Origin: an uncultured Alphaproteobacteria bacterium
Lineage (GTDB): Bacteria > Pseudomonadota > Alphaproteobacteria > Caulobacterales > Caulobacteraceae
Assembly (NCBI GenBank): GCA_903860975.1
Contig: CAIOSI010000013.1
Span: 1 to 64,000, forward strand
Length of the DNA stretch: 64,000 nucleotides
Direction of reading: 5' to 3'
The notes under the pieces are model-generated. The model searched no databases. It was not told the origin of the DNA and was given only the letters and a program-made list of their open reading frames with translations. Shown piece after piece: positions 28,461 through 41,499 of this stretch. The position numbers and the translations under genes are program-made. Every line of letters begins with the position of its first letter. The stretch's first letter is position 1.

Positions 28461-29930
28461 TTAACCCCAGAACGGTTTGGTGCCTTCTAGCCGTTGCAGC
28501 GCCTTGGCGGCTTGGGCCAGGAGTTTGGGTTTCCCGGCCGCCTGCAGGCCGACCAGCTCTCCGGCCAGGAAGGCAGCCTCGGTCGACAGAGTAAGCGTCT
28601 TGATCATCGGCTCGGTGGTGGCCAGGTCGTTGAGCCACCCTAGGCGGTCCTGCAGGTCTTTTAGGGGACGCAGGTAGCGCGCTGCCCGTTTCTCGCCGAA
28701 GACGCCCGTCAAGGCCTCGGCAGCGTAACGCAGTTTCTTGACCTCTATGCGCAACTGGTGGCGCGCAGCGTCGTCGCCATCCCAAGCCTTGCGACCCTTG
28801 CTGCGGACCTTTTTCAAATGGCGACTGAGAGCGGATCTCGCGAACGGCTTGAGGGGGTCTGCCGCCTCCTTAGCAAATCGCCAGGTTCCGGTCTCCAGCC
28901 AGGCGGCCGCATCAATCATCAGGGCGCGAAAGCGATGAGAGGCCACGGCTTCGCAGGCCTGGGCCCATGCCGCGCTTCGCCCAGCGTCGAGCGCCTTGCG
29001 AAGCGCAACGATGCCCGACGCCGGATTGGCGGCCAATTCCACAGGCTTCAGGGTTTCTTCGGCGAAGACATCAAGGTTGCGCGCCGCCTCGCAGGCGCGA
29101 CCAAGCCATTGCAGCTCAAACGCCAAGCGCTCCAATCCTTCGCCATCCAACACGGGCTTAAAGGTCGCCAGCGCGCTGCGCAGCCGGCGAACACCAACTC
29201 TTAGCTGATGAACAACTTCCGGCTGAGCCTCGAGACGAAGCGCGGCCGCACTGGCGGCGACCTGGCTGAGCGCTTGCCGGGCAATGGCCTGAAACGCCTG
29301 GTCGATCGTAAAATCGGCTGTGATCTCGGCCTTGCTGTTGCCCGCTGCATCCGGACCGCGCCCAGCGACCAAGGCCTGGCCTTGTGAAGCCTTGCTATCG
29401 AAGGCGAGGTAGATGGGGGCAGAGACCGACAATTCATGGGCCAAGGCGAAAAGCGCAGACGCTGGACCGGATTTCAGTTCAAGCTCGACTTCACAGATCG
29501 CTCGGCACTGATCGCCACCTGCCACCTCACCCTGGTCGAGCGCCAGTTCGATTTCGGCACCTCGGTAGCTCAAGGTCCGCTGACGGCGACTGACCCGGAC
29601 GTTGAAGGCTGGCTTCAGCGTGGCACCGTGCGGCAGCATCGACGGCAAGGGCTCCAGCGCAGGATCCGGCGCAAGGCTCTCGATCGGCGCCTCGTACTCC
29701 TCTCGAACAAGGCCGCTTCCGCGCTTGAACGTCTGGGTGCGCCGCCCCTTGTGCTCGCGGACACGAAGGCTTGCCCCAGCCCTCTGCAGGAGAAGGTCTG
29801 GCGTGTCGAAATAGACGCTGATCAGCTCTCGGGTCTCGTCGTGTCCGGCAGGCGCAGCGGCCAGGACGACCGCAAAGTCTTCCGTCCGGCAGGAGAATTT
29901 CAGCTCGACTTCGTAACCCACAGCCTTCAT
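28461..29930 (-). CDS. CYTH-CHAD domain protein (inorganic triphosphatase-like)
   Basis: A 489-residue protein. The N-terminal CYTH domain (about 1-200) opens with EVELKFSCR, the ExExK signature, then [39 protein letters not shown] and AFDSKASQG. The C-terminal CHAD domain (about 215-480) is helical and His-rich, with [21 protein letters not shown] and [19 protein letters not shown]. Related YgiF of E. coli hydrolyses inorganic triphosphate, and CHAD domains bind polyphosphate. I infer a role in polyphosphate or triphosphate metabolism. It is divergent from bioB and upstream of ahcY. Confidence 0.88.
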   Translation of the reverse strand: MKAVGYEVELKFSCRTEDFAVVLAAAPAGHDETRELISVYFDTPDLLLQRAGASLRVREHKGRRTQTFKRGSGLVREEYEAPIESLAPDPALEPLPSMLPHGATLKPAFNVRVSRRQRTLSYRGAEIELALDQGEVAGGDQCRAICEVELELKSGPASALFALAHELSVSAPIYLAFDSKASQGQALVAGRGPDAAGNSKAEITADFTIDQAFQAIARQALSQVAASAAALRLEAQPEVVHQLRVGVRRLRSALATFKPVLDGEGLERLAFELQWLGRACEAARNLDVFAEETLKPVELAANPASGIVALRKALDAGRSAAWAQACEAVASHRFRALMIDAAAWLETGTWRFAKEAADPLKPFARSALSRHLKKVRSKGRKAWDGDDAARHQLRIEVKKLRYAAEALTGVFGEKRAARYLRPLKDLQDRLGWLNDLATTEPMIKTLTLSTEAAFLAGELVGLQAAGKPKLLAQAAKALQRLEGTKPFWG

Positions 29931-29943
29931 CGCCCACCATCGA

Positions 29944-29973
29944 TTGCCGTCTGCCCTGGCGACTCGCTATATC
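29944..29973 (+). promoter_or_regulatory. Possible bioB promoter
   Basis: TTGCCG (29944-29949), an 18-bp spacer and TATATC (29968-29973) lie 30 bp before the bioB ATG. A TTGGAG ribosome site follows at 29991. No BioR-like palindrome was recognised. Confidence 0.4.
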
Positions 29974-30002
29974 GGCGGCCTGCCGAAAAATTGGAGCCTG
30001 CC

Positions 30003-31007
30003 ATGAACGCGCCCATCATCAATACCAGCGCGATCCGACCCGTTCCGGCCGAGCCGCGGCACGACTGGACGCTGGAAGAGGTGGAGGCGCTGTTCGAGGT
30101 CCCGTTCACTGATCTCGTCTTTCGCGCCGCCGTCGTCCATCGGCGATGGTTCGACCCGTGTGAACTCCAGCTCTCCCAACTGCTTTCCGTCAAGACGGGG
30201 GGGTGTCCTGAAAACTGCGGCTACTGCAGCCAGTCACAGCACTTCAAAACCGCGACGAAGGCCTCGAAGCTTATGGAGGCCGAGGCCGTGATCTCTGCTG
30301 CGGCTCAGGCCAAGGCCGCCGGGGCACAGCGATTTTGCATGGGCGCCGCCTGGCGTGATGTGAAGGACCGCGACTTGCCGAAGGTCGCTGCGATGATTTC
30401 TGGCGTGAAGGCGCTTGGCCTGGAAACCTGCGCGACGCTTGGGATGCTGACTCCAGATCAGGCCAAGGCCCTGAAAGCGGCTGGCCTCGACTTCTACAAC
30501 CACAACCTCGACACCGGGCCGGATTACTATGACCAAGTGGTGACGACCCGCACCTATCAAGATCGGCTCGATACCCTTAAAGCCGTGCGCGACGCCGGCA
30601 TGAGCACCTGCTGCGGCGGTATCGTGGGTATGGGCGAGACGCGCCGTGACCGCGCAGGCCTACTGCATCAGCTGGCGACTCTGCCGAGCCACCCGGAAAG
30701 CCTGCCGATTAATGACCTGATGCCGATCCCCGGCACACCATTGGGCGGCTCCCAGCCCGTCGACGGATTGGAGTTCGTCCGCATGATCGCGGTCGCGCGC
30801 CTGGTCTGCCCCAAGTCGATGGTGCGCATCGCGGCAGGCCGAGAGCATATGAGCCAAGAGCTCCAAGCGATGTGCTTTCTGGCTGGTGCCAACTCTATCT
30901 TCGTGGGCGCCCGCCTGTTGACGACCGACAACCCTGGCCGCAACGCCGACGAGGCCCTGCTTGCGAATTTAAAGATGCGACCCATGGCGATGACGCAGGT
31001 CAGCTAG
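30003..31007 (+). CDS. bioB: Biotin synthase
   Basis: BioB is a radical-SAM enzyme inserting sulfur into dethiobiotin. The 334-residue product has the radical-SAM cysteines Cys68, Cys72 and Cys75 in [13 protein letters not shown]. It also has [29 protein letters not shown], the ETCATLGML segment, [27 protein letters not shown] and [10 protein letters not shown], plus the C-terminal [19 protein letters not shown]. The ATG at 30003 fits the family. The longer open frame runs back through the CYTH-CHAD gene and is not coding. No other bio genes are nearby. The stop is TAG. Confidence 0.96.
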   Translation: MNAPIINTSAIRPVPAEPRHDWTLEEVEALFEVPFTDLVFRAAVVHRRWFDPCELQLSQLLSVKTGGCPENCGYCSQSQHFKTATKASKLMEAEAVISAAAQAKAAGAQRFCMGAAWRDVKDRDLPKVAAMISGVKALGLETCATLGMLTPDQAKALKAAGLDFYNHNLDTGPDYYDQVVTTRTYQDRLDTLKAVRDAGMSTCCGGIVGMGETRRDRAGLLHQLATLPSHPESLPINDLMPIPGTPLGGSQPVDGLEFVRMIAVARLVCPKSMVRIAAGREHMSQELQAMCFLAGANSIFVGARLLTTDNPGRNADEALLANLKMRPMAMTQVS

Positions 31008-31204
31008 CCGGGGCGAGCGCTCTGGGCGTCTTCAATCCGTAGGCTAGACACCGTCAGGGGTCGTGAACGCGGCGATGAGCTAGGACCAACTTCGTCGTGT
31101 GACGCAGACAGGCCTTAACATGGCCTGACGCATCGCCTCACAGGTCTGAGCGCGGCCTAGCCGAAACCTCCTGGGGGTTCTATTTCGGGGCTCCTGGGGG
31201 ACGA

Positions 31205-32134
31205 ATGGCGCAGCCGATCATAATCATAGATAGTCTGTCGAAGACCTACGCCGGGGGGTTCCAGGCGTTAAAGGACGTCAGCCTGACAATCGAAAAGGGC
31301 GAGATCTTCGCCCTGCTGGGACCAAACGGGGCGGGCAAGACCACACTCATCGGCGTGACCTGTGGCATCGTCAATCCAACGCTGGGACGGGTGTTGGCCG
31401 ACGGCCACGACGTGGTGAAGGATTATCGCGCAGCCCGAAAGAAGATCGGCCTTGTGCCTCAGGAATTGTCCACCGACGCCTTTGAAACGGTCTGGGCCAC
31501 CGTGAACTTCAGCCGGGGCCTTTTCGGCAAGCCCAAAAACAAGGACTACATCGAGAAAATCCTTCGCGATCTTTCGCTTTGGGACAAGAAAGACGCGAAG
31601 ATCATGACTCTATCGGGCGGCATGAAACGCCGGGTTATGATCGCCAAAGCGCTCAGCCACGAACCCCAGATCCTCTTTCTTGACGAGCCCACGGCCGGCG
31701 TCGATGTCGAGCTTCGCCGTGATATGTGGGAGATGGTCCGCGGCCTTCGGCAAAGTGGCGTCACAATCATTTTGACCACCCACTACATCGAAGAAGCCGA
31801 GGAAATGGCCGACCGGATTGGGGTGATCTCGAAGGGCGAACTGATCCTGGTCGAGGATAAGGCTGAGCTGATGCGCAAACTCGGCAAAAAGCGGCTGACG
31901 CTGCACCTTCAGACGCCGTTAAAGGCCGTGCCGACGGGGCTTGGCGGCTACGACCTTGCGCTGGCCAACAACGGCGCAGATCTCGTCTACAGTTTCGACA
32001 CTCAGGCCGAGACCACAGGGATCGCCGCATTGCTAAGGGGGCTTAGCGAGCGTGGTGTCGACTTCAAAGATCTACAAACCCAGCAGAGTTCTCTGGAGGA
32101 AATCTTTGTCAGCCTCGTAAGGGGCCAGGCATGA
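31205..32134 (+). CDS. ABC transporter ATP-binding protein (YadG-like)
   Basis: A 309-residue ATPase with Walker A ([14 protein letters not shown], about 37-50), Q-loop (GLVPQELS), signature ([15 protein letters not shown]), Walker B ([17 protein letters not shown]) and the switch His ([14 protein letters not shown]). The last about 80 residues are an accessory domain, as in drug/lipid ABC-2 exporters. It overlaps the permease by 4 bp (ATGA), forming an exporter pair. The substrate is unknown. Confidence 0.9.
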   Translation: MAQPIIIIDSLSKTYAGGFQALKDVSLTIEKGEIFALLGPNGAGKTTLIGVTCGIVNPTLGRVLADGHDVVKDYRAARKKIGLVPQELSTDAFETVWATVNFSRGLFGKPKNKDYIEKILRDLSLWDKKDAKIMTLSGGMKRRVMIAKALSHEPQILFLDEPTAGVDVELRRDMWEMVRGLRQSGVTIILTTHYIEEAEEMADRIGVISKGELILVEDKAELMRKLGKKRLTLHLQTPLKAVPTGLGGYDLALANNGADLVYSFDTQAETTGIAALLRGLSERGVDFKDLQTQQSSLEEIFVSLVRGQA

Positions 32135-32892
32135 ACACCTTCGCAATCCGCGCGATTTATCGATTCGAAATGGCGCGCACCTTCCGCACGATCGTCCAGT
32201 CGATCGCAGCGCCCGTCATCACCACTTCGCTCTATTTCATCGTCTTCGGCGCTGCGATCGGGTCTCGCATGAAGGCGGTCGACGGAATTGGCTATGGCGC
32301 CTTCATCGTACCTGGCTTGATCATGCTGTCGATCCTCACCGAAAGCATTTCCAACGGCTCCTTCGGCATCTACATGCCCAAATGGTCGGGCACGATCTAC
32401 GAGATGCTGTCTGCCCCCGTTTCAGCTGGTGAAATCCTCTTAGGCTACGTCGGCGCAGCAGCCTCCAAGGCTGTCATGCTTGGACTGATCATCCTGGCGA
32501 CCGCCCGGCTGTTCGTGCCGTTCGGGATCGTCCACCCGCTTTGGGCTGTGGCCTTCCTTGTGCTGACCTCCGTCACCTTTTCCCTCTTCGGGTTCATTCT
32601 TGGCATCTGGGCTGACAGTTTCGAGAAGCTGTCGATCGTACCCCTGATGGTGGTGACGCCGCTCACCTTCCTGGGCGGCAGCTTCTATTCAATCAACATG
32701 CTGCCCGCGTTCTGGAGCAAGGTCGCTCTGTTCAACCCGGTGGTCTACCTGGTCTCGGGATTTCGCTGGAGCTTCTATGGGGTCTCCGACGTCGGCGTCG
32801 CGATCAGCCTCAGCATGACGCTGGTCTTCATGTTGATCTGCCTTACGGCGGTCTGGTGGATATTCCGCACGGGCTGGCGGCTGAAGACCTAA
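32131..32892 (+). CDS. ABC-2 type permease (YadH-like)
   Basis: A 253-residue membrane protein with six predicted helices and the ABC-2 signature region ([31 protein letters not shown]). It begins [38 protein letters not shown], typical of YadH. It is translationally coupled to the ATPase at 31205 and should form a 2:2 exporter with it. Confidence 0.9.
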   Translation: MNTFAIRAIYRFEMARTFRTIVQSIAAPVITTSLYFIVFGAAIGSRMKAVDGIGYGAFIVPGLIMLSILTESISNGSFGIYMPKWSGTIYEMLSAPVSAGEILLGYVGAAASKAVMLGLIILATARLFVPFGIVHPLWAVAFLVLTSVTFSLFGFILGIWADSFEKLSIVPLMVVTPLTFLGGSFYSINMLPAFWSKVALFNPVVYLVSGFRWSFYGVSDVGVAISLSMTLVFMLICLTAVWWIFRTGWRLKT

Positions 32893-32949
32893 ACGCGGCG
32901 TGATGAGGCGAAGCTACCCATGAGCGGCAGCCGATACTGCGGCGCAGCG

Positions 32950-33228
32950 CTACTCATCCTCATCGAATTTCGCACTGACCAGCAGTTGCAGGGCCTCCAC
33001 GACGGCTTCGGCGTCAGCACCTTCGGCTTCGATGTCGATGCAGCAGCCAGGTCCGGCAGCCAACATCATCAGGCCCATGATCGATCGGGCGTCCACCGTG
33101 TGGCCATCCTTGGAGACCCGCACCTCAGCGTCAAAGCCTGACGCCAGCTTTACGAATTTGGCGGAGGCACGGGCATGCAGCCCACGCTTGTTAACAATCT
33201 CGACCGTGCGAACTGCAGCGCCACTCAC
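32950..33228 (-). CDS. ptsH: HPr-like phosphocarrier protein (NPr type)
   Basis: From GTG at 33228 the product has 92 residues. IVNKRGLHARASAKFVKLAS holds the phosphorylated His18 (HPr His15). GHTVDARSIMGLMMLAAGPG holds the Ser (HPr Ser46 equivalent) that HprK modifies. The HARAS rather than HARPA variant is usual in nitrogen-PTS carriers of Alphaproteobacteria. It follows the EIIA gene by 13 bp and is the last gene of the chvI operon. Confidence 0.9.
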   Translation of the reverse strand: MSGAAVRTVEIVNKRGLHARASAKFVKLASGFDAEVRVSKDGHTVDARSIMGLMMLAAGPGCCIDIEAEGADAEAVVEALQLLVSAKFDEDE

Positions 33229-33241
33229 GTCTCGCCGGCCC

Positions 33242-33646
33242 CTACTTTTCGCCCGCCAGCACGTAGGAGGCGACAGATATGTATTTGCGGCCAGCCTCCT
33301 GAGCACAGGCCACGGCCTCCTCGAGGCTCTGGCGGGCGCGCACACTGGCAAGCTTAATCAGCATAGGCAGATTGAGGCCGGCGATCACTTCGGCCTTTGT
33401 CTGCTCCATAACGGAGATGGCGAGGTTCGATGGCGTGCCGCCAAACATGTCGGTGAGCAGGATCACACCGCTACCGGTGTCCACACGCCCACAAGCTGCC
33501 AGAATATCCTTGCGACGACGCTCCATATCGTCTTCGGGGCCAATACAGATGGCTTCCACCGCGGCCTGAGGCCCGACCACGTGCTCCATGGCGAAGACGA
33601 ACTCCTCCGCCAGCCGCCCGTGCGTAACAATCACAAGCCCGATCAT
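33242..33646 (-). CDS. PTS EIIA component, mannose-family domain
   Basis: From ATG at 33646 the product has 134 residues: IGLVIVTHGRLAEEFVFAME contains the phosphorylated His9, and GVILLTDMFGGTPSNLA completes the EIIA-Man fold. No EIIB/C permease is nearby, so it is a regulatory PTS output as in other Alphaproteobacteria. The larger open frame upstream overlaps hprK and is not supported. Confidence 0.9.
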   Translation of the reverse strand: MIGLVIVTHGRLAEEFVFAMEHVVGPQAAVEAICIGPEDDMERRRKDILAACGRVDTGSGVILLTDMFGGTPSNLAISVMEQTKAEVIAGLNLPMLIKLASVRARQSLEEAVACAQEAGRKYISVASYVLAGEK

Positions 33647-33725
33647 GCCCCGAGCCCGTTCAATGCCAACTCTTCCAAGGGTATCCCCACCCACCGCGGT
33701 CAAATTCCCATCCCGCGAAGGGGTG

Positions 33726-34172
33726 CTAAATACGCTTCTTGGCTGCCTCGTCAAAGTGGCTGAGCGCGCGACGAAGTCCCGCAGGCGCAGAAGCTTGCCA
33801 AAAATCAATTTTGAGGTGCGGGATCGCAATTCCAAGTAGAATTTTGTGCTCTGGTTTCGGGATACGCTCAGCGTCCCCGCTGCTGGCCATCAGCGCAACC
33901 TCCGCCAGCGCCAGGGCGGGAACGGGTATGACATCAAGTCCTCGGACTTCCAACCTCCCCGCCAAGGGCTCTGGTGCGCGGCCAAACAACCGTCCCTCCG
34001 AGACCCAGAGTATGACCCGATCGTCAGCGACCAGCCGGAAGCCCTCATCCAACATCCGAAGCGCCAGATCGCTTTTGCCGGCGCCAGAGGGGCCTTCGAT
34101 CAAAATCCCGCGCCAGCGACCACCTTGCGGACCGCTATCTCGAGCGGCGACCAGACCTGCGTGGCAGATCAC
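33726..34172 (-). CDS. hprK: HPr kinase/phosphorylase, short alphaproteobacterial form
   Basis: HprK phosphorylates or dephosphorylates HPr on serine. The 148-residue protein is the C-terminal catalytic domain only: the P-loop GPSGAGKS (27-34), LVADDRV and LEVRGLDVI (the E-x-R-G motif). Short forms lacking the N-terminal domain are the rule in Alphaproteobacteria. Its start overlaps the chvG stop by 4 bp. Many relatives carry rapZ between hprK and EIIA; here only 79 bp separate them and rapZ is absent. Confidence 0.9.
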   Translation of the reverse strand: MICHAGLVAARDSGPQGGRWRGILIEGPSGAGKSDLALRMLDEGFRLVADDRVILWVSEGRLFGRAPEPLAGRLEVRGLDVIPVPALALAEVALMASSGDAERIPKPEHKILLGIAIPHLKIDFWQASAPAGLRRALSHFDEAAKKRI

Positions 34173-35773
34173 GCTTTCGCCTCGGGCAGGAAGAGCTGGA
34201 AGATCGCTCCAGCCACCTTGCCCTCCACAATCCGGTTCTGAGCTCTAATCGAGCCTCCATGCGCCTCGACAATCTGCCGGGCGATGGAGAGCCCCAGGCC
34301 AGAGTTGCCGCCAAACGCCGCCCCCTTGGGCCGTGAGGTGTAGAACCGCTCGAAGATCGTCTCCAGATTCTCCGGTGGAATACCGGGGCCGGAATCCGAA
34401 ATCGTAGCGATTACCCGTCCAGCGCTCTTCTGCAGCACCACGACGATCTCGCTGCCAGGCGGACTGAAAGACCTAGCGTTGTCGATCAGGTTTCTGAACA
34501 CTTGCCCAAGGGACCCTTCGCGGCCAACGACCATGGCCGGTTCGACACCCGTTGCCGTCTGGAGGACCACGCCGACGTCACCAGGTTTGGCGGCGGCCTG
34601 ATAGGTCCCAACGATGTCAGCGACCAGACGCTCGAGGTCAATGTTCTTGGGTGCGTCGCGGGACAGTTCGGCGTCCAAACGCGAGGCGTTGGAGATGTCT
34701 GTCACCAAGCGGTCGAGCCGCTGCACGTCGTTCTTAAGAATACCAAGCAGGCGCTCGCGGGCCACTGGGTCGGTGATAATATCCAGCGTCTCGACGGCCG
34801 AGCGCAGAGAGGTCAGCGGATTCTTGATTTCATGAGCCACGTCGGCTGCAAAACTTTCGATCGCATCCATTCGCTCAGACAGCGCCTGGGTCATATCCTC
34901 AAGACTGCGCGTGAGGTCGCCGAGCTCATCGTCACGCTTGGCGAGATCAGGCAGGGAAATGGCGCGCGCGCCAGCCAGCCGCACCCGATCAGCAGCCCTG
35001 GCAAGCCGGCGCACAGGCTGGGCGATGAGTTGGGTCAACAAGACTGAAGACGACAACGTCACGGCAATGGCGATCAGGATGAAAGGGATCAACGTCATCC
35101 GTTCCCGGCCAATGATGGCGTCGACGTCGTTGGCCTCCAGCGTCAGCACGCCCAGCACGGCTCGCACGTGCTGAATGGGGATCGAGACCGAAACCACCCG
35201 CTTGCCATCCTCGCCCCGCCGCAGACCCGCAATATGCTGCCCACGCAACGCCTTCATCACCTCAGCTTGAAGGGCTGCCCGCGCCGCCATGGCCGGCGAT
35301 CCGCGCGCAGGCTGGGTGAGGCCAAGCAAAACCCCTCTGCTGCCCCTCGGCTTCGCAGCTGGCAGGGTCCGCTGCTCCACCTGATCGGCCACCACCTCGC
35401 TATCGGCCATGGGCTGGCCTTGAGCGTCAAACAGCCGGGCGCGCTGGGTCTTTGGATTGGCTAGCATCTCCAAAGTGAGCCCGGCGTTGGGATCCAACGC
35501 CGGCGTCGGATCGCCGACGGTGGCGGCCTGATCGATGATCGCCGCCATCAACTCGCCTTGGGTGGTTAAGCTGTCGATCCGGGCGTTGACCAGCCCCTGG
35601 CGAATTTCGTTCAGCACCAAAGCGCCGACGATCAGCACCGCCAGCCCAAGCACGTTCAATGAGACGATAAGCCGACCAAGGCGCGTGCCTGGCAGCCAAC
35701 GCAAGCGCGCGACCCTCCGTTCGGGGGAAACGCGCCCTCGTTCAGCTTTCGCGGTATCGGTAACCGACGCCAT
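34169..35773 (-). CDS. chvG: Sensor histidine kinase ChvG/ExoS
   Basis: ChvG senses acid or envelope stress and phosphorylates ChvI. From the Met at 35773 ([14 protein letters not shown]) the product has 534 residues. Two membrane helices (about 33-56 and 228-248) flank a periplasmic sensor. HAMP, the HisKA box [17 protein letters not shown] with His314, and the ATPase with NLIDNAR, DSGPGIP and [16 protein letters not shown] follow. This start overlaps the chvI end by 32 bp. A farther upstream ATG lies deeper in chvI. The following hprK overlaps by 4 bp, which suggests coupling of envelope sensing to the PTS. Confidence 0.92.
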   Translation of the reverse strand: MASVTDTAKAERGRVSPERRVARLRWLPGTRLGRLIVSLNVLGLAVLIVGALVLNEIRQGLVNARIDSLTTQGELMAAIIDQAATVGDPTPALDPNAGLTLEMLANPKTQRARLFDAQGQPMADSEVVADQVEQRTLPAAKPRGSRGVLLGLTQPARGSPAMAARAALQAEVMKALRGQHIAGLRRGEDGKRVVSVSIPIQHVRAVLGVLTLEANDVDAIIGRERMTLIPFILIAIAVTLSSSVLLTQLIAQPVRRLARAADRVRLAGARAISLPDLAKRDDELGDLTRSLEDMTQALSERMDAIESFAADVAHEIKNPLTSLRSAVETLDIITDPVARERLLGILKNDVQRLDRLVTDISNASRLDAELSRDAPKNIDLERLVADIVGTYQAAAKPGDVGVVLQTATGVEPAMVVGREGSLGQVFRNLIDNARSFSPPGSEIVVVLQKSAGRVIATISDSGPGIPPENLETIFERFYTSRPKGAAFGGNSGLGLSIARQIVEAHGGSIRAQNRIVEGKVAGAIFQLFLPEAKA

Positions 35774-36452
35774 AGAGGGTTTCGATTGCGTCGAACTCTG
35801 GGGCAACGTCGCGGAACTTCTTGCGCATGCGCTTGATGTGGCTGTCGATGGTGCGATCATCGACATAAACCTGATCGTCGTAGGCTGCGTCCATCAAGTT
35901 GTCGCGGCTCTTCACGAAGCCTGGCCGTTGCGCCAGCGACTGCAGAAGCAGAAATTCGGTCACGGTCAGCTTCACCGGTTTGCCTTCCCACAGGCAATCA
36001 TGACGCGCCGGATCGAGCGTGAGCTTGCCGCGCTTGATGGCGCGCGTGCCCTCAGCGCCTCCAGCCAGAGTTTGCGGCTCTTCACCTTCGATGCCCGCGC
36101 GGCGAAGCACGGCCTTCACACGTTCGATCAGCAGGCGCTGACTGAAAGGTTTGTGCATGTAGTCGTCAGCGCCGAGGTTGAACCCCAAGATCTCGTCGAT
36201 CTCCTCGTCCTTCGAGGTCAGGATGATCACCGGCATGTCGGAGGTCCGCCGCAACCTGCGCAGCACCTCCATCCCATCCATGCGTGGCATCTTCACGTCC
36301 AGGATCGCCAGGTCTGGCGGCTCATTCTCCAGCGCCGCCAACCCGGCCGCACCGTCGTAGTAGGCCGTTACGGTGTGGCCGTGGCTCTCCAACGCAAGGC
36401 TGACCGATGTGACGATGTTTTCGTCATCGTCAACCAGAGTGATTTTGGCCAT
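35742..36452 (-). CDS. chvI: Response regulator ChvI (OmpR family)
   Basis: A 236-residue regulator with a receiver (VDDDEN, phosphoacceptor Asp52 in [13 protein letters not shown], the TSKDEE switch region) and an OmpR-type winged helix ([44 protein letters not shown] and the YGVGYRY wing). It pairs with ChvG downstream. Homologues control envelope, exopolysaccharide and acid-response genes. It starts the operon chvI-chvG-hprK-EIIA-HPr and is divergent from the DUF2336 gene. Confidence 0.94.
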   Translation of the reverse strand: MAKITLVDDDENIVTSVSLALESHGHTVTAYYDGAAGLAALENEPPDLAILDVKMPRMDGMEVLRRLRRTSDMPVIILTSKDEEIDEILGFNLGADDYMHKPFSQRLLIERVKAVLRRAGIEGEEPQTLAGGAEGTRAIKRGKLTLDPARHDCLWEGKPVKLTVTEFLLLQSLAQRPGFVKSRDNLMDAAYDDQVYVDDRTIDSHIKRMRKKFRDVAPEFDAIETLYGVGYRYRES

Positions 36453-36590
36453 TGAGGGTTCGTCGTCTCCGTCAGCAATCGTCGCTGAATCTAGTCATCC
36501 TGCACCGTGGCCTCAATGGGGCAAGAACACGACAATCAATCGGACCTTAAAGCTTCGCACCTAGTCTATCGGTCCGTGAGGAGGGACCCT

Positions 36591-38297
36591 ATGCCCGGCG
36601 GTGCCGTCCATTTCGAGATCTTTGTCCGTCGCCAACCAGACTCTGCATGGGCCCTGAAAGCGGCGACTGAGGACCGGTTGACGGCGCTCGATACGGCCAA
36701 TGAGCTGGTCAAAAAGGGCCAAGTCGCCGCGGCCCGCGTCATGCGCGAAACCCTGCACCCGGAAACCGGTGAGTATCTTTCCCTTACCATCTTGAACATT
36801 GGGGTCCCAGAGCGCGCGAAGAAGGTCCGGGCTCCAGAACCAACCGAGCCGCTCTGCATCTCGCCGCAGGACCTCTACACCTGTCACGCTCGCGAACGGA
36901 TCGGACGCCTGTTTGAAACTTGGCTCGCCCGCCAAGAGGCGACGCCGTTCGAACTGCTGCATCGGCCCGACCTCGTCGAACAACTGGAAGCCAGCGGCGT
37001 CGAGATCCAGCACGCGATCCAGATGATAGCCGTGCCGGAGGCGCACTCGCGGGGCACATCGATCGCGGCGATGACCGCCACATTCAAGAGCCTAGGCGCT
37101 CGGGCCATCGAGCGGCTGATGAGTGACGCCCGAAAGGGCCTCCCAACGGTCAGCCCCGCCACCTTCGCTGCGGTCGCAAACCAACTGGTCAAAGATCCCG
37201 ATGGCGCCTATCGCTTGGGGTGCGCTGTGGCGGCCAGTCTAGCGCCGGCAGAAAGCTGGAGCGAGAAAGTCGGCCTGCTGCTCGACCTCGCCGACGGCGC
37301 CCCGGAAGAAGGCTCGGCGCGGAAGCTCGCGCTATCGGTCCTGGCCGATCCGCTTGAAGAGATCGTCGGCAACCAGCAGGGACTGGATAACGTGGTTGGG
37401 GGCAGCCTCGACCTGGGGGGGCGTTTGGCGGCCATGAGCCGCCTCGCCGCCGCCGATGTGGTCGATCAACTGGTGATGGCCAATCCAAGCGTCGCAAAGG
37501 TGATGCCGCAGCTGTCGGCGCGGGCTCAGCGGCTGGCCAAATGGCTAAACGGCGAGGCCTTCGTCAGTGTACGCGCCGCTATCGGCCAGCGCATCCTGCG
37601 AGACCTGTCGGGTCAAAGACGTCTGCGGCCCTCGGACCCGGTCAGCGAGATCGACGTCATCCGTGGCCTTGCAATGGCCTTGACCGCCGCCTCGGGCAAA
37701 CTTCTCCCTCTGGACCAAGTCCAAGCCGCTTTCTCGGCGCGTTCGAAAATGCTGGTAACCCGCGATTTTGTGGAAGTTTACATCGGCGAAAACGCCAGCG
37801 TTCAGGAAGAAGCCCACGCGCTGATCTGGCTCACAGAGAACATCATCGGCGGAGGCAACAAGCGCGAAGCCGGTCGCTGGTTGAGTTCATTGATCTTCAG
37901 TCTGCGCTTCGAGAGGGAAAGCCGCGAAACCCTCCGTCCAGCCCCGCGCTTGGCGGAGTTGGCCAAGCTACAACGTGCCGTGGCCCGCTGCGGGCTCATC
38001 GAGGAATCCTACAAGCCGATCCAGGCCAAGCTGGGCGAGATCGGCGGGCTTGTCGAGGCTGACAGCAAATTCATCGTCAGGACGCTCAACGCGACGGCAC
38101 CGGCCCTGAGCCGACTGACGGCACTGCTTAGGCTTGCGTGCGGAGAATCTGGGCCCTTGGGGCCTGTTGCTGACCGCGCACGAGCCGAGGCCATGAAATT
38201 CGCCCGCCTCGACGAAACCCGAGCCGAGCTGTCGGTCGCCCCAGATCAAGTCGACACGATCAGAGATCTCCTGCGGCATGCTGCCCTTGCCGTCTGA
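36591..38297 (+). CDS. DUF2336-like helical protein, function unknown
   Basis: From ATG at 36591, preceded by GAGGAGGG, the product has 568 residues. It is mostly alpha-helical, with Ala/Leu-rich pairs that look like HEAT-type repeats, for example AAADVVDQLVMANPSVAKVMPQLSARAQRLAKWL. N-terminal residues 1-70 (HFEIFVRRQPDSAWALKAATEDR, AARVMRETLHPETGEYLSLTILN) resemble a small beta-alpha domain. Proteins like this occur in Caulobacterales; no catalytic motif is seen. There is no signal peptide or membrane helix. It is divergent from chvI, so co-regulation is possible. Confidence 0.7.
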   Translation: MPGGAVHFEIFVRRQPDSAWALKAATEDRLTALDTANELVKKGQVAAARVMRETLHPETGEYLSLTILNIGVPERAKKVRAPEPTEPLCISPQDLYTCHARERIGRLFETWLARQEATPFELLHRPDLVEQLEASGVEIQHAIQMIAVPEAHSRGTSIAAMTATFKSLGARAIERLMSDARKGLPTVSPATFAAVANQLVKDPDGAYRLGCAVAASLAPAESWSEKVGLLLDLADGAPEEGSARKLALSVLADPLEEIVGNQQGLDNVVGGSLDLGGRLAAMSRLAAADVVDQLVMANPSVAKVMPQLSARAQRLAKWLNGEAFVSVRAAIGQRILRDLSGQRRLRPSDPVSEIDVIRGLAMALTAASGKLLPLDQVQAAFSARSKMLVTRDFVEVYIGENASVQEEAHALIWLTENIIGGGNKREAGRWLSSLIFSLRFERESRETLRPAPRLAELAKLQRAVARCGLIEESYKPIQAKLGEIGGLVEADSKFIVRTLNATAPALSRLTALLRLACGESGPLGPVADRARAEAMKFARLDETRAELSVAPDQVDTIRDLLRHAALAV

Positions 38298-38299
38298 GA

Positions 38300-38329
38300 G
38301 TGGCGTTCCGTCCGAGATGGAAACGCCAC
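38300..38329. terminator. Stem-loop between convergent genes
   Basis: GTGGCGTT (38300-38307) and AACGCCAC (38322-38329) pair perfectly, extended by CC/GG with one bulge. It lies between the stops of the DUF2336 gene and pseC and is probably a bidirectional terminator. The T-tracts are weak. Confidence 0.5.
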
Positions 38330-38352
38330 TTCAAAAGCGGTCCCCTCGGGTT

Positions 38353-40636
<2,284 letters not shown>

Positions 40637-40664
40637 CTAACCATAATCGCCATAGTTTGATCCC

Positions 40665-41078
40665 ATGCGACGCCGAGATCTTCTGGCCACGTTCGTCTTG
40701 TCAGCAGCTGGCGCTCTGGCCGCTCGCCCCTTTGCCGCGCAGGCCGGCGAGGAAAAAAAGAAGAAATCCGGCGGCGAGGCCTACATCCCGATCAACCCCA
40801 TCAACGGCACCACGAACAGGGGGGGCGGCCGTAGGGGCGTCTTGAGCGTCGACTGCGGCCTGCAGGTCGAAGACCCAAAGCTACGAGATTTCGTGGAGAA
40901 GTCGTTGCCAAGACTTCGGGCAGGCTACGTCCAGGCCGTCCAGACCTACGCGGCGAGTCTGCCCGTGGGCTCTGAACCCAATACAGAACTCATCGTCCAG
41001 TCCTTACAGCGCCAAACCGACCTCATCCTCAAGCGGCCCGGCGCGCGTTTATTGATCGGCGCTGTGGTGGCCAATTAA
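40665..41078 (+). CDS. Small Tat-type exported protein, weakly FliL-like
   Basis: This 137-residue protein begins RRRDLLATFVLSAAGALAARPFAAQAG, a twin-arginine-like signal with a hydrophobic core and an AQA cleavage region. The mature part has a lysine-rich stretch and then VLSVDCGLQVEDPKLRDFVEKSLPRLRAGY and a C-terminal helix. That pattern faintly recalls the C-terminal domain of FliL, but I do not claim it. It is divergent from pseB (46 bp), next to flagellin-glycosylation genes. Function unknown. Confidence 0.65.
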   Translation: MRRRDLLATFVLSAAGALAARPFAAQAGEEKKKKSGGEAYIPINPINGTTNRGGGRRGVLSVDCGLQVEDPKLRDFVEKSLPRLRAGYVQAVQTYAASLPVGSEPNTELIVQSLQRQTDLILKRPGARLLIGAVVAN

Positions 41079-41160
41079 TTCCATCAGATCGCCGAAAGGC
41101 CGTCTTGCCTGCTCCCGTCCTGATTTCGTCCCGCTCCCCAGTTCTCTTTTCTGGGCTCGC

Positions 41161-41499
41161 CTACCTCCCGCGCAGAAGATTTGGGCGGGGTGGGTCGACG
41201 GCGCCACATTGGAGTGCGGTCACGTCGATGAATTTCGCCAATTCGAGATCCAGCTCCGTGACACCGCCGGCGTCATGGGTGGTCAGGAGGATGTCGACCT
41301 TGTTGTACACATTGCTCCACTCCGGATGGTGGTCGCGCTTTTCGGCCTGCATGGCGACGCGGCTCATGAAGCCGAAGGCGCGGCTGAAATCGCCAAAGAC
41401 GACCCGACGAACGATCGCGTCCCTTTGGCCGGGCGCGGCGCTCCAAACCGGCAGCTGGTCGAGGACCTCTGCGAGCGGAAGCTTCTTAGGCCGGTTCAT
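41161..41499 (-). CDS. phhB: 4a-hydroxytetrahydrobiopterin dehydratase (PCD/DCoH)
   Basis: The 112-residue product has the family motif [29 protein letters not shown]: two adjacent His, Pro-x-Trp, and the later His. It recycles pterin for phenylalanine hydroxylase or helps molybdopterin metabolism. phhA is not visible here. It overlaps the HAD gene by 14 bp. Confidence 0.9.
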   Translation of the reverse strand: MNRPKKLPLAEVLDQLPVWSAAPGQRDAIVRRVVFGDFSRAFGFMSRVAMQAEKRDHHPEWSNVYNKVDILLTTHDAGGVTELDLELAKFIDVTALQCGAVDPPRPNLLRGR

